Below are positions 46,604 through 56,023 of a stretch of DNA of 64,000 nt, piece by piece. Made by a program: the position numbers and the translations under genes. Position 1 is the first letter of the stretch; each line of letters starts with the position of its first letter. Origin of the DNA: Galeruca laticollis (taxonomy: Eukaryota > Arthropoda > Insecta > Coleoptera > Chrysomelidae); the NCBI GenBank assembly GCA_963921935.1, contig OY998179.1, forward strand, positions 56,154,222 to 56,218,221, in the 5' to 3' direction. The notes beneath the pieces were generated by a model. The model was not told the origin of the DNA. It saw nothing but the letters and a program-made list of their open reading frames with translations, and ran no database searches.

Positions 46604-47057
46604 AAATAATAATAATAATAATAAAAATAAAAATAAAAATAAAAATAAAAATAAAAATAAAAATAAAAATAAAAATAAAAATAAAAATAAAAATAAAAAT
46701 AAAAATAAAAATAAAAATAAAAATAAAAATAAAAATAAAAATAAAAATAAAAATAAAAATAAAAATAAAAATAAAAATAAAAATAAAAATAAAAATAAAA
46801 ATAAAAATAAAAATAAAAATAAAAATAAAAATAAAAATAAAAATAAAAATAAAAATAAAAATAAAAATAAAAATAAAAATAAAAATAAAAATAAAAATAA
46901 AAATAAAAATAAAAATAAAAATAAAAATAAAAATAAAAATAAAAATAAAAATAAAAATAAAAATAAAAATAAAAATAAAAATAAAAATAAAAATAAAAAT
47001 AAAAATAAAAATAAAAATAAAAATAAAAATAAAAATAAAAATAAAAATAAAAATAAA

Positions 47058-47100
<43 letters not shown>
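46604..47100. repeat. (TAAAAA)n array ~440 bp, flanked by (TAA)n
   Basis: TAA units (46604-46622) pass into about 73 regular AAAAAT hexamers (46620-47060) and back into ~14 TAA units (to 47100). Regularity over 440 bp suggests recent expansion or conversion from TAA. Confidence 0.95.
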
Positions 47101-48268
47101 GACCTCAATGAACTCGATAGGCTGATAGGCTAACCAGGCGATTGATGACCAAATTCAGATGCCTGCACACCAATGCATCGATTAATAGGCTCTATCGGCC
47201 TCGAGCAAGCGGTGGTCGGGGACTGGTGAACATCTACAAGCTATGCAGAACTCAAGAGAAGAACATGCGGACACAATTACTTACATCCGAAGACACTCTA
47301 ATGAGGATAGTAGCACAAGAGGACCGAGGGTATACACTGTTGAACCGGCAGCATCGCGATCTCGAGTTTGAAATAAGCTCAAGGCAGGAAGATCAAGTCT
47401 CTTGGATGGAACAAACGTTACATGGCAAACTTCCACTAAGCCTAGAAGCAGAAAACGTTGATAAGCCACACTCTCTATTATGGCTTGGCGCCGGATTCCT
47501 CTACCCAGAAACAAAGTGATTTCTCATGGCCATCCAGGACAGAGTTATTAGAACTCGTAACTTCGAAAAACACTGCCTACGCCTGGAGATCGAGGACAGG
47601 TGCCGGAGATGTGGTGTGGTGAGCGAATCTATAGAGCATATAATTGCAGGCTGTAGATCGCTTGCAGATAACGCATACCTAGAACGTCATAACCAAGTAG
47701 CTAAGATATCGTCCATCAACAGCTGGCCCTCAAGAACGGACTTATTCAAACATGTCCACCGTATTACAAATACCAGCCTCAAGCCGTCTTAGAAGCAGAT
47801 AATTCGGTACTATATTGGGACAGGCCTATGACAACGGATAGGACAGTAGACTACAACAGACCGGACATCATCATCATCGACAAGGAGAAAAGGACTGGAA
47901 CCATCATCGACATAGCCGTGCCGCTTTCCCATAACGCCAGTAAAACTGAGAGAGAAAAAGTTACCAAATACGAAAACCTGGCGGTTGAGCGTAAGAACAT
48001 CTGGAAGCTGACTAGAGTTATAATAATCCCACTGGTAATTTCGGCAGAAGGGATTATTTCGAAGAATCTCCCTAAAAATCTTCAGGACATTGGATTATCC
48101 CAGAACATCATGGGATATGCGCAGAAGGCAGTTATACTTCAGACTTGCCAGATAACACGTAAATTCCTGAACAAAGCTTGAGTGAGAGGAACTGAATTGT
48201 TTTTTTACCAGGCTGTCCCAGCCTTAGTGATCAGGCTAAAATGGTTACCAGCGAAAGCTGAGACAGCG
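47101..48268 (+). pseudogene. R2/Dong-like LINE ORF end (copy 4)
   Basis: Frames 47142-47519, 47526-47792 and 47828-48181 together give YRPRASGGRGLVNI, a GFLYPETK block, a CRRCGVV...HIIAGC knuckle, YNRPDIIIIDKEKRTGTIIDIAVPL (endonuclease Pro-Asp and Asp) and a LQTCQITRKFL terminus. A TGA at 47518 and a frameshift near 47790 break it. It is the most diverged of the four. Flanked by (TAA)n on both sides (47058-47100 and 48269-48294). Confidence 0.83.
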
Positions 48269-48294
48269 CGAAAAATAATAATAATAATAATAAT
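48269..48294. repeat. (TAA)n microsatellite
   Basis: About eight units, followed by an AT-rich (ACATATA)-like low-complexity stretch to about 48390. Confidence 0.85.
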
Positions 48295-48399
48295 GACTTT
48301 ATTGCTCATAATAATACAGGAAAACTGGAAAAAAAAGAAAATAAATATATACATATACACACATATAAACATATATACACATACATAAAAGTAAAGTAC

Positions 48400-49990
48400 T
48401 ACCAGCGAGTAAAAGGCGGCATTCGCGCTTAAACACTAGATTCGGGAGAAAAAAGCGATTAAGTGCGCTCTTCCACGCTGAATAAAAAAAAAGTATACAT
48501 GCTGCCAGGCGTGTGATAATAATATTAACAATGTATAGGTATCTAGTTACGAATCCAACAAGTAACTCAAATTAAAATTTTTGGTGTTCGAATAAGCCAC
48601 TGGAAATAATCTCTAATTTGTTTTTTGAATTTAGAAACGGGTAGAGTTTTACGTTTCTAGGCAGCATATTATAGATTTTTGCAATCTGATATGATAAGCT
48701 TGGTCAAAAAAACGATGCTCTGTGAGGAGGAATAGCGATAGTTTCTTTAAAACGAACATTGATATGTTGTGCCTCGGATCTTTTCTCATAAAGGTAGGTT
48801 GGCATTTTCGTTAGCATAATCGTATGATACGTTACAGCAGCATTTCTGTAGGTAGAGGGACACTGGATTGCGTCACGTCATCTTATCCTGCAAATTAGCC
48901 GAACACCCAAGTTTTGAATTCGCTGGAGCCTATTTCTATCGAATTGTGATAACGCCGTACCATATATAATATCACCATAGTTCAATTGAGATAATACTAG
49001 ACTTTCACGCAATACTGCTTTGGTGTAATGATTGAGGAGTTTAAATACACGAGCTTTAAGTTTGAAAACGCTTTTCTAACTATCGATGAGATGTGAAATG
49101 AAAAAGTTCAGGAATCATCTAAGAAAATGCCAAAATTTTTTTCACAGTTAGAAAATATTAGTTCTTCGTTGTCTATTCACAAATGTATTTTGTTTGTAAC
49201 TTTATTTCTTGTTGACTTGCGCCCGAACAGCATGACTTTCGTTCTGGTTGTATTAATAGATAAGCAGTATTGTTTAGATGTGCCCAATACAATATGCAGA
49301 TCTTCATTAATTTTAGACGAAATTGTATCAGCTTTTGATTCTTCAAAATAAACATACAACTGTGTGTCATCAGTGTAGAAATGTGAATTCTTATAGTTGG
49401 GATTCCTCTGAAATTGTGAAGTGTACAGACAATACAACAAGGGACCTAGAATAGAACCTTGGAGTATCCCCCCGTGCTAGATGGCCTATTTTGGACGATA
49501 AAGGTTCCAGTACAACCTTCTAGGATCTATCTTTCAAATAACATTACAATAGTTTCACTGACGAGTTGTTGAAACCAATTTATGAGCAAATCGATAAGAG
49601 CATATTATGGTTAATTTTATCAATAGCTTTTGAATAATCTAACAGTACCAATATACAAAGTTTATTGCAGTCTATGTAAGAATAAATATCATCTAAGACT
49701 TTGAGTAGTGCGGTGGTACAGCTATAGTTTAGGCGAAACCCTGACTAGTGCTCAGGTAAGATGTTGCTATCCAACATAAATAATTCTATTTGTTTGTCCA
49801 TAATTTTTTCTAGAACTGTAGAGAGTGTACAAAGAATGCTTATAGATCTAAGGTCGTTAAAGTCATTTGGAGTATCCTTTTTGGATAATGGTATAACATT
49901 AGATTGCTTCCAGTTGGAAGGGAAGACAGAATGATGCGAACAGTAGTTTATTATTTGGGAACATAGGGCAGTATGTAGGAACAGCAATGT
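48400..49990 (-). pseudogene. CR1/jockey-like LINE reverse transcriptase relic
   Basis: Reading leftward: INYCSHHSVFPSNWKQSNVIPL and FNDLRSISILCTLSTVLEKIM (frame 49745-49987), a region of stops with a SxDLSKAFDKINH-like block near 49620, LQGSILGPLLY (about 49450), then HFYTDDTQLYVYF (frame 49177-49440), where the catalytic pair DD is retained. C-terminal residues continue to about 48.6 kb in pieces. The endonuclease and ORF1 are absent. Clade assignment is by motif style only. Confidence 0.75.
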
Positions 49991-49999
49991 AGAAGCATA

Positions 50000-50523
50000 G
50001 TTATATATACATAGATTTCAAGTTCTCCTACTTCCCGAAAAGCAAATGATTAGTTCTCGTTTAGCCTTGTTGATGAGTAGTTGTACATTATGTGGGGGTC
50101 AGGAGAGAGTAGTGTAGCTATGCCGGTTCTGACTCACTACTTCGAAAAAGGTCCGCTAGGCGACGGTGGCGCTGCTGTCGTTGGCGCTGTCGTCCATTTT
50201 TTATCGATTTCGCATTTTTACAGATTTCTTTTTTCTGTCGGCCATTTTTTAGTCGGCCATTTTTTATCGATTCCGCTAGATGGCACATTTCTTTTTTCTG
50301 TAGTCCATTTTTTATCCTGTAAATTTGTGCATGACGTAAAAATTTTTGCCCCGAGTGAGATTCGAGACCACGACCTCATCGTTCCCAGCCTACGCCGTTA
50401 CATCTCCACCATAAGGGTTCCAATATATTTTAGTTTTGAAATCTAACTGTATAAGATACAGAGAGTCTGATTTCACAACACGATGTAATTTTCTTCAATA
50501 CTCCCTATAGTTTTCATCAGCCT
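50000..50523. other. Short repeats between LINE relic and Polinton
   Basis: Between about 50190 and 50310 the block CCATTTTTTAT(CGATT) with TTTCTTTTTTCTGT recurs four times in imperfect tandem; the 121-codon frame over it (50081-50446) is a by-product of these repeats. A tRNA-like segment follows. Confidence 0.5.
50341..50420 (-). other. tRNA-derived SINE-like segment
   Basis: On the minus strand GTAACGGCGTAGGCTGGGAA precedes GTGGTCTCGAATCTCACTCG, which resembles the A-box/B-box layout of a tRNA head (B-box consensus GGTTCGAATCC, here GGTCTCGAATC). A full cloverleaf is not convincing, so it is likely a SINE head remnant or chance. Confidence 0.35.
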
Positions 50524-50788
50524 TTTGAGTACAAATCAATAGCATACGAGTGAAATAAAAAGTGTCTACTCTTCGTTATTAAACATAAAATGTATACAGA
50601 GGGTGTACTACGTTCTTGTTAAGAGAAAAAAGATATTTACGTTTGAGTACAAATCAATATTCCGAAGGACCATTGATGAATTCGCTGCATACGAGTGAAA
50701 TAAAAAGTGTCTACTCTTCGTTATTAAACATAAAATGTATACAGAGGGTGTTCGACGTTCTTATTAAGAAAAAAAAAGATATTTTTAT
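50524..50788. repeat. Direct repeat at the left Polinton edge
   Basis: Copy 1 (50524-50640) and copy 2 (50642-50788) share TTTGAGTACAAATCAAT and a ~98-bp block starting GCATACGAGTG; copy 2 has a 27-base insertion between them. Substitutions are few. Such duplications could be part of a terminal repeat. Confidence 0.85.
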
Positions 50789-50857
50789 TTTTAGTAGGAC
50801 GTCTACATAAAATTTCATATGATGCATGTTAGTTGTAGATGATGAATCAGTCGCGAT

Positions 50858-51247
50858 ATGTGTTTGGTTGAGCTTAGTCATCGTTGTCGTTGTCGATCTG
50901 AGGAGTTTATGATAAAAATCGATCGATTGAATAAGGATATAATCTTTTATGAAGATAAAAGAAGGATTATTAAGCAAATTGAAAACTTGTGTCTTGCAAC
51001 AACGACAGCTGTCGACTCACATCAGAATAAATGGGAAAATCTTAAAATTAATTGGGTGCCCGAAGAACTACTAAACGACGGAATACAACAAAGAGAGATG
51101 TCGAGTGCCTTAGATCACATTTTTAGACGCCAGACACCACAAACGATATATCCATTAAACAGAATCAAACCTACCTGGCTTCCACAAGATGAACAACGAA
51201 ACCTCTCACAACAGCAGCAGCAGCAGAAACATGAAAGACGAACTTAA
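50858..51247 (+). CDS. Polinton small ORF of unknown function, Gln-rich tail
   Basis: 129 codons. The first ~70 residues are charged and helical (IDRLNKDIIFYEDKRRIIKQIENLC), suggesting a coiled coil; the end is rich in Gln (six in a row) and Arg. An internal start at residue 18 (MIKIDRLNK) is an alternative. I do not recognise the family. It overlaps the next small ORF by 17 bases, as in compact viral-type genomes, and is the first plus-strand gene from the left end. Confidence 0.55.
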   Translation: MCLVELSHRCRCRSEEFMIKIDRLNKDIIFYEDKRRIIKQIENLCLATTTAVDSHQNKWENLKINWVPEELLNDGIQQREMSSALDHIFRRQTPQTIYPLNRIKPTWLPQDEQRNLSQQQQQQKHERRT

Positions 51248-51368
51248 CAATCTTTTTTCATTGGCATTTATAATATCAGCATGCTTATTTGTTTTAATAA
51301 TTAAAATTCTATTGAAAATTAATAAACGTAAATTTAAATCGTCATGCAATGTATTGGTTGATGAGTAG
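51231..51368 (+). CDS. 45-residue single-pass membrane protein
   Basis: ATG at 51231, TAG at 51366-51368. Seven polar residues precede one hydrophobic segment (LFSLAFIISACLFVLIIKIL, residues ~8-27), followed by a basic stretch (KINKRKFK) and a short tail ending VDE. That layout suits a type-I-like or tail-anchored membrane peptide with the basic side in the cytosol. It overlaps the upstream ORF in another frame. Function unknown; small membrane proteins occur in related viruses. Confidence 0.6.
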   Translation: MKDELNNLFSLAFIISACLFVLIIKILLKINKRKFKSSCNVLVDE

Positions 51369-51555
51369 ATGTTTTTAATAAAAAACCCATTCAATGCAAT
51401 TTGTTTTATTCAGACATTACAAAGGTAATATAGTATTTGAAAACCATTGTTGGAGACGCTGTGTGTCCATCAACTACGAATCCTTGGATGTCGACGAATG
51501 CTATTCTCATGATGACGATGGCCGGAATACTGATGTGCAGCAGCAGTAGCACATT

Positions 51556-52821
51556 CTAGTTTAAATTCTTAACAATTTCGGTGAGGGGGAAATACTCCAT
51601 TACGCAATCGTGTATTATGATGCAATATACTTTGGTATTTTCGGGGAAACCAATGTTTGCTTCAATGTCAAGTTTTACATCAACTGTAGATGCCTTCATG
51701 CTTTCTTCTTGTTTCGAGCAATCGATAACAAACAATGCACGCCTCTTGAATGAGGAATAATCCAACAGAGGACGCTTCTGTGTCGAATTCATATAGCTAG
51801 GATAAAATTCAGTATTGTTGAAATATGCCTCATTGTAATCATTCTTGGTAAAATCCAACTGCATTCTTTCATTGGGATAATACTCTCCATTTAGCGATAA
51901 CCTGATACTTTGAATGTCTGCATTGTCGAATAAAGTTGGATCAGTTGTGTTGTTGTCACGTTTGTTGGTTTGAAAGAAAACAATAACATAACGAGGTCGC
52001 TCCACTGAAGTTGTAGTTTTAACAGCCCAAACTTCACGTCTAGCATTTCTGGTGATGGATGGCAGTTCATGTATCTCCCACTTTCTAAATGGAATAACTA
52101 TAGGCTGATCCTTTTGAATGGTCCTCATCAGTTCCAACTTAATATCATCATTAGGGTAGATATGCTTGATTTTCAATTCGATGTTGGTAATGTTTATGCT
52201 AACAGTTGTAGTGGAAGTCACACCGGCAACATTTTTTTCTGTGATATATACACAATCATTATCGTTTCGAGCTCGAACCAAACGTATTGTTTGCCGTCCA
52301 CATGTAATCATGGGATAGTCATTGAAAATGTTGAAAATGTGCTTGAGAGGAATTTGTAGGTTGAATGATTTATCGGGAGCATTAAGGATGAGATCTTTGG
52401 GATAATTCCAGCCTGCTATAGCCATATGATTGGAATCTTCTTGATTGTAGCACGTCATGGCACGTACAGCACTCACGATTCCAGGATCTCGAACCGTTTC
52501 CATTTCTCTTGCGCTTTCACTGTATGTGCACGAATCGAAAAGGAAAGCACCAAAATTATTTGCCAGCTTCACATCACCGGCTCCATGTATATTGAGCGAA
52601 CCTTTAATGCACAACAATGTTTCGTTCATTGCAAAAAACGAGTCGACTTGATTGATGCTAAATTCCGTAATGTCACTGCAACTGAACGATTTGATGAACG
52701 GAGCATATGTTCTGTATTCAGCTTTGCGAATCGATTCATCGAATCTCGGCTTGCGATAGATATCAAACATTGGTGGCATATCGTTCATACGAGAACGTTT
52801 TCCATACGTGGTGGTGGTCAT
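51556..52821 (-). CDS. Major capsid protein, double jelly-roll (Polinton PY-like)
   Basis: 421 codons starting MTTTTYGKRSR. The order of blocks fits Polinton capsid proteins: an N-terminal FIKSFSCSDITEFSINQVD strand region, LCIKGSLNI, the highly conserved FNLQIPLKHIFNIFNDYP near residue 155, a QTIRLVRARND strand, then IPFRKWEIHELP and a second jelly-roll half ending with VYCIIIHD and EYFPLTEIVKNL. By family knowledge two jelly rolls build pseudo-hexameric capsomers. It is transcribed in the same direction as the penton, protease and PLA2-like genes to its right. The frame is intact. Identification is by motif style, not by a structure search. Confidence 0.85.
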   Translation of the reverse strand: MTTTTYGKRSRMNDMPPMFDIYRKPRFDESIRKAEYRTYAPFIKSFSCSDITEFSINQVDSFFAMNETLLCIKGSLNIHGAGDVKLANNFGAFLFDSCTYSESAREMETVRDPGIVSAVRAMTCYNQEDSNHMAIAGWNYPKDLILNAPDKSFNLQIPLKHIFNIFNDYPMITCGRQTIRLVRARNDNDCVYITEKNVAGVTSTTTVSINITNIELKIKHIYPNDDIKLELMRTIQKDQPIVIPFRKWEIHELPSITRNARREVWAVKTTTSVERPRYVIVFFQTNKRDNNTTDPTLFDNADIQSIRLSLNGEYYPNERMQLDFTKNDYNEAYFNNTEFYPSYMNSTQKRPLLDYSSFKRRALFVIDCSKQEESMKASTVDVKLDIEANIGFPENTKVYCIIIHDCVMEYFPLTEIVKNLN

Positions 52822-52954
52822 CGTTTATCTTTCAATGAAAACCCTAATGTTTGTAAAAGCAATTTGTTTGCAAATGTAAGATGCTGCTGCTTCGAAGGAC
52901 GTCGCCTAACTAATGGTATTGGATGTGCAGCGGTACGTCTTTTATTATTAATTA

Positions 52955-53689
52955 TCAATCCCATCGGTTGCTTCTCGCTCTAAGCTCCAACACCAAGGTG
53001 CTCTTTTCACCACGAAAGTTGATTGGATGTCCGTCTTGATCCAAAGCCTGCACAGTAATGTTGGTAATTTCACGTTGTGGTATAACAGGTAAATAAAGTA
53101 AATTATGTGGAGTTTCGTCAATGGCGTACCCAGGATCTACTTTTATAACCAATTCGTAAATAGTATGAGCAGGTCTGTCTGCATCGAAGGCTCCAGTGGT
53201 AATGTTACATTCGAAGCGTATGCTAGATACTTTTATAATTTTAACGGGTAAATTTGAAGAGTACCATTGTTTGGCTTCGAGTATCTGTCTAGAAAAACCC
53301 AATATGTCGCCAAGACAGTTGGGAGTGTCCTGCTCGCCGAACGGAATTCTATATTTACTGTAAATCCTACATTGTAACGTATTATTATTGGGTTTTAACG
53401 CAAATACAGTTTCAAATGGATTGCTGGTGCCACCACCACCTAACTTGTCTAGTATGAACGCTTCAATATCAGCGATTTCGTAACATCCCGTTGGTATATC
53501 AAAACTCTGCATCATGTTGTTGTCATCGTAGTAGTGAAATTTGCGATTTCCAATGTTTGGTATACTATGGTATGAGTGAAAGGAACGTAGTGCTAACTCA
53601 TAGTCTTTCTCACGATAGAGTACAATAGGCGTAGGAGGTTGGAATGTAAACACGTGATTTGTGCTATTTACTCTCAACAACTGCGACAT
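52955..53689 (-). CDS. Penton-like minor capsid protein (single jelly-roll, PX-like)
   Basis: 244 codons. The N-terminus (MSQLLRVNSTNHVFTF) leads into YELALRSFHSYHSIPNI and a GCYEIADIEAFI helix; the middle has CLGDILGFSRQIL; the C-terminal half has SIRFECNITTGAF, HTIYELVIKVDPGYAI, and a strand ending DQDGHPINFRGEKSTLVLELR. This matches the conserved layout of the Polinton minor capsid protein that forms five-fold vertices. It is separated from the capsid gene by 133 bases and both read leftward, consistent with one virion gene block. No interruption. Confidence 0.83.
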   Translation of the reverse strand: MSQLLRVNSTNHVFTFQPPTPIVLYREKDYELALRSFHSYHSIPNIGNRKFHYYDDNNMMQSFDIPTGCYEIADIEAFILDKLGGGGTSNPFETVFALKPNNNTLQCRIYSKYRIPFGEQDTPNCLGDILGFSRQILEAKQWYSSNLPVKIIKVSSIRFECNITTGAFDADRPAHTIYELVIKVDPGYAIDETPHNLLYLPVIPQREITNITVQALDQDGHPINFRGEKSTLVLELRARSNRWD

Positions 53690-53745
53690 GATGACTGATG
53701 CATGTCAAGGGATGAAGGTACTTTAAATAATACACAGAACTATGT

Positions 53746-54039
53746 TCAAGATTTATTTAATACACTTTGACATAGAAAACAAGATGCCTGAGAACTTGCA
53801 GGACCATCCCAATGCGTTGTCCAATCGGGACGGTTGTAGTGAACGAAGCACGGCAGACGAATTTGTAGCTCAAAATTTGTTTTGTAGTCATTAGGTAGTT
53901 TATGCCATATATCCAACAATTCAGACGGGCTGACAAACCCAATCAGATATTGAATGGGGACTTTTTTCAGCGCATCAACAGTAAAACTTCGAGGCTTTTG
54001 CATTAATAATGTTTTAATGTCATCGCACTCCTCTCCCAT
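53746..54039 (-). CDS. Polinton small conserved protein with Cys pair
   Basis: 97 codons (MGEECDDIKTLLMQK...). It has a helical part with a FVSPSELLDIWHKLPNDYK segment, a strand LPCFVHYNRPDWTTHWDGP, and a C-terminal CFLCxxVL pair that with upstream Cys/His could bind zinc. It overlaps the end of the protease by 20 bases in another frame. The function is unknown to me; its position inside the virion block suggests a structural or assembly role. Confidence 0.6.
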   Translation of the reverse strand: MGEECDDIKTLLMQKPRSFTVDALKKVPIQYLIGFVSPSELLDIWHKLPNDYKTNFELQIRLPCFVHYNRPDWTTHWDGPASSQASCFLCQSVLNKS

Positions 54040-54421
54040 TGTTCCAAGGATGTTGAAGTAGAAATTTCAAACACAAATGTCCACAATTGATTTGATCGTA
54101 GTTTTGATACTGATTATTGTTATACAAAATATTTTTTCCTCCTCCTCCTAGATACTTTACAAGTTCTTTGGGCGGTTTCAAATTACCAAATGAATCGAAA
54201 TACTCGATGACATTGTTTTTCTTTATATATGCTACCCAATGTGTTCCACTGTTTTTGGATGAGTCCAAGTTAACCACTGCACACTCTTGTTGTCGTCGAG
54301 GACCGGATTTAGGTAGAGTGTCACGCATGAAAACACCACGAAAGTGTGAGATTTTATATAATTTTGCATAACGCGCAATATCGGTGTCGTACAGTGGACG
54401 ATTGGGTAGCTTTATCGCGAG
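54020..54421 (-). CDS. Adenain-like cysteine protease (C5 type), no own AUG
   Basis: The frame is open from 54421 (after a stop at ~54459) to TGA at 54020, giving 133 codons after the slippery site at 54421-54427. The N-terminal conserved part (RPLYDTDIARYAKL, HFRGVFMRDTLP) precedes the first ATG of the frame (54328), so AUG initiation there would lose it. The catalytic layout is H in GTHWVAY, D in YFDSFG, Q in the DQINCGHLC block and the Cys in NCGHLC, the order of adenovirus-type proteases that mature virion proteins. Likely expressed as a -1 extension of the PLA2-like protein; a length change of the A-run is the alternative. Confidence 0.85.
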   Translation of the reverse strand, partial: LAIKLPNRPLYDTDIARYAKLYKISHFRGVFMRDTLPKSGPRRQQECAVVNLDSSKNSGTHWVAYIKKNNVIEYFDSFGNLKPPKELVKYLGGGGKNILYNNNQYQNYDQINCGHLCLKFLLQHPWNNGRGVR

Positions 54422-55235
54422 TTTTTTTTTAAATACAATCCAAATCCTCTGCCACTAGGATACTTTTTCAGATATAAACCATTTCCGACATGTTCCATAA
54501 CCTTATTATGGCGGTGGTCTTCTTCCAATTTTTTTCGAGCATTATTTGCATCAATGACAGTCTTTGCAATCCCAGCAGCTCCACCCGATAGTGCTCCGAG
54601 TGCTGAGAGACCGGCAAACAGAGGTATAAGTGGTAGAAAACCTCCAGATTTTACTGGTATCACTCGAGGAACAACAATTTTCTTCGATCCACCAAATTGT
54701 TTAATAAGTGATTTGGCTGCTCGTAAGGCAAACAAGGCGCTTTCTTTTAGAGGTGCTCCTCTCTTCATTGATTTTCCCACCTTTAGCACTACATCTCGAT
54801 GGAAGGAACGTTGTTGTCGTTGTTGTTTCTTTGGACGACTTCCCATTCCCAACTTTCGTTTCACTTTCATGGTACCAGTAACAAGTAATGCAGCAGCTTT
54901 TTCACCAAAAGATCCCTCTTTTGATTTTACTCGAGCCCAAGCCTTATCTTCCAACTCCTTATCTGCTTTGTGACGTTCTTCACGAGATTTATTTTGCGAA
55001 TAAGCTATATCGTGTTGTTTGCAGGCGTCGTCTAAAGGATTAATGCCTGCGTCACCACGTGCAAGTCGCTTTTGTAGTTTTGTTCCAGCTATAAATGTAC
55101 GTAATATATGTTTAACAAAAAAAAGACAAGTTATATTCACTTACGACCACAATAATTGTAGGTAGGCAAGTGAAGTTCGAATGGCAGTTTATTTATTAGA
55201 GAATTCAAAAGACCTTCTCCCTCAAACACCAACAT
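54412..55235 (-). CDS. PLA2-like membrane-active virion protein, two exons
   Basis: Annotated as complement(join(54412..55088,55145..55235)), 255 residues. Exon 1 starts at the ATG 55235-55233 (MLVFEGEGLLNSL). A 56-nt GTAAGT...AG intron (55089-55144) splits the codon between Gly and Pro of the CGPG calcium loop. Exon 2 carries LDDACKQHDIAYS with the His-Asp catalytic pair of parvovirus/adintovirus-type phospholipase A2. A basic middle follows, then a hydrophobic segment (PLIPLFAGLSALGALSGGAAG, residues ~170-205) that could act on membranes, and two GLYLKK repeats before the stop. The unspliced frame starts at 55140 with residues that do not fit the family. The gene ends in an A AAA AAC heptamer leading into the protease. 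Confidence 0.85.
54421..54427 (-). promoter_or_regulatory. Putative -1 frameshift site A AAA AAC
   Basis: In the PLA2-like frame the codons read TTA AAA AAA AAC TCG CGA TAA. The heptamer A AAA AAC is in the correct X XXY YYZ phase, three codons before the stop; one step back enters the protease frame exactly. A downstream 7-bp stem (CGCGATA with TATTGCG, one G-U) is possible but weak. Confidence 0.5.
55089..55144 (-). other. 56-nt spliceosomal intron in the PLA2-like gene
   Basis: The donor C/GTAAGT and the acceptor ATTTATAG/C fit eukaryotic consensus; a T-rich tract lies in the intron. Joining the exons restores phase and the CGPG motif. Short introns of this size are common in insects. Confidence 0.85.
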
Positions 55236-55306
55236 TAAGACTGATGTATGATAATGCTGCGATATCCATATTTATAGAATAACACTCTAATAAAATTCTT
55301 CACAAG

Positions 55307-55999
55307 ATGAAGATCGTTCAACAAGAGCAGACGCTACCCATTGAAAACTTGGACTTTACCTCTAATCCATCATCTGTTGGTAAACATGGTAAACTACTGC
55401 CAAATTCTTTTCGTGCAATCATCTGTGGTCCTAGTAGGTGTGGAAAGACAAATGTTATGTTGTCGCTCCTATTCGATCCAAATGGTGCTAAATTCAAAAA
55501 TGTTTACGTTTATTCCAAGTCGTTATTTCAACCGAAATATAAGTTGTTGCAAGAAGTCCTAGGAGAAGTTAAAGGTGTGGGCTATTTTCCATTTGAAGAC
55601 AATGAGCAAATTATTAGTCCAGATAAAGCGCAGTCAAACTCGATATTCATATTTGATGATGTTGCATGTGATGGTCAACAGAAAATTCGCGAATATTATT
55701 CAATGTGTCGTCACAAAGACATTGACGCGGCCTACTTATGTCAAACATATTCGAAAATACCGAAACAGCTCATACGTGACAATTGTAATATGATTGTGTT
55801 ATTCAAGCAGGATGAAGTTAATCTAAAACATATATTTGAGGAACATGTGTCACCAGACATGACATTTGAAGAATTTAAAAAGATTTGCTCAGAATGCTGG
55901 TCGACTACTAACAACTATGGAACATTGGTGATTGTAAAAGATTTTGCTTTAAATAATGGTAGGTACCGTAAAGGATTCGATAAATTTATAAAGCACTAG
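55307..55999 (+). CDS. Genome-packaging ATPase (FtsK/HerA family, A32-like)
   Basis: 230 codons. Walker A is GPSRCGKT at residues 41-48; Walker B is SIFIFDD at ~112-118 with the acidic pair intact. A Gln-containing sensor region follows (AAYLCQTYSKIPKQLIRDNCN), then a helical C-terminus. In adenovirus-related and Polinton-like viruses this enzyme drives DNA into preformed capsids. It starts 72 bases from the PLA2-like gene in the opposite direction, so the gap 55236-55306 must hold promoters for both. The frame is intact. Confidence 0.92.
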   Translation: MKIVQQEQTLPIENLDFTSNPSSVGKHGKLLPNSFRAIICGPSRCGKTNVMLSLLFDPNGAKFKNVYVYSKSLFQPKYKLLQEVLGEVKGVGYFPFEDNEQIISPDKAQSNSIFIFDDVACDGQQKIREYYSMCRHKDIDAAYLCQTYSKIPKQLIRDNCNMIVLFKQDEVNLKHIFEEHVSPDMTFEEFKKICSECWSTTNNYGTLVIVKDFALNNGRYRKGFDKFIKH

Positions 56000-56023
56000 A
56001 CATTATCCTCAGTCATCGTCACC

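Noticed and set aside
50341..50420. A functional tRNA gene
   Set aside because: The B-box is imperfect and no complete cloverleaf forms; at most a SINE head remnant.
50081..50446. 121-residue frame with repeated SVVHFL-like units
   Set aside because: Covers an imperfect tandem repeat; the repeat explains the protein pattern.
54117..54973. Plus-strand frames of 84 and 139 codons opposite the PLA2-like and protease genes
   Set aside because: Antisense shadows of clearly recognisable minus-strand genes.
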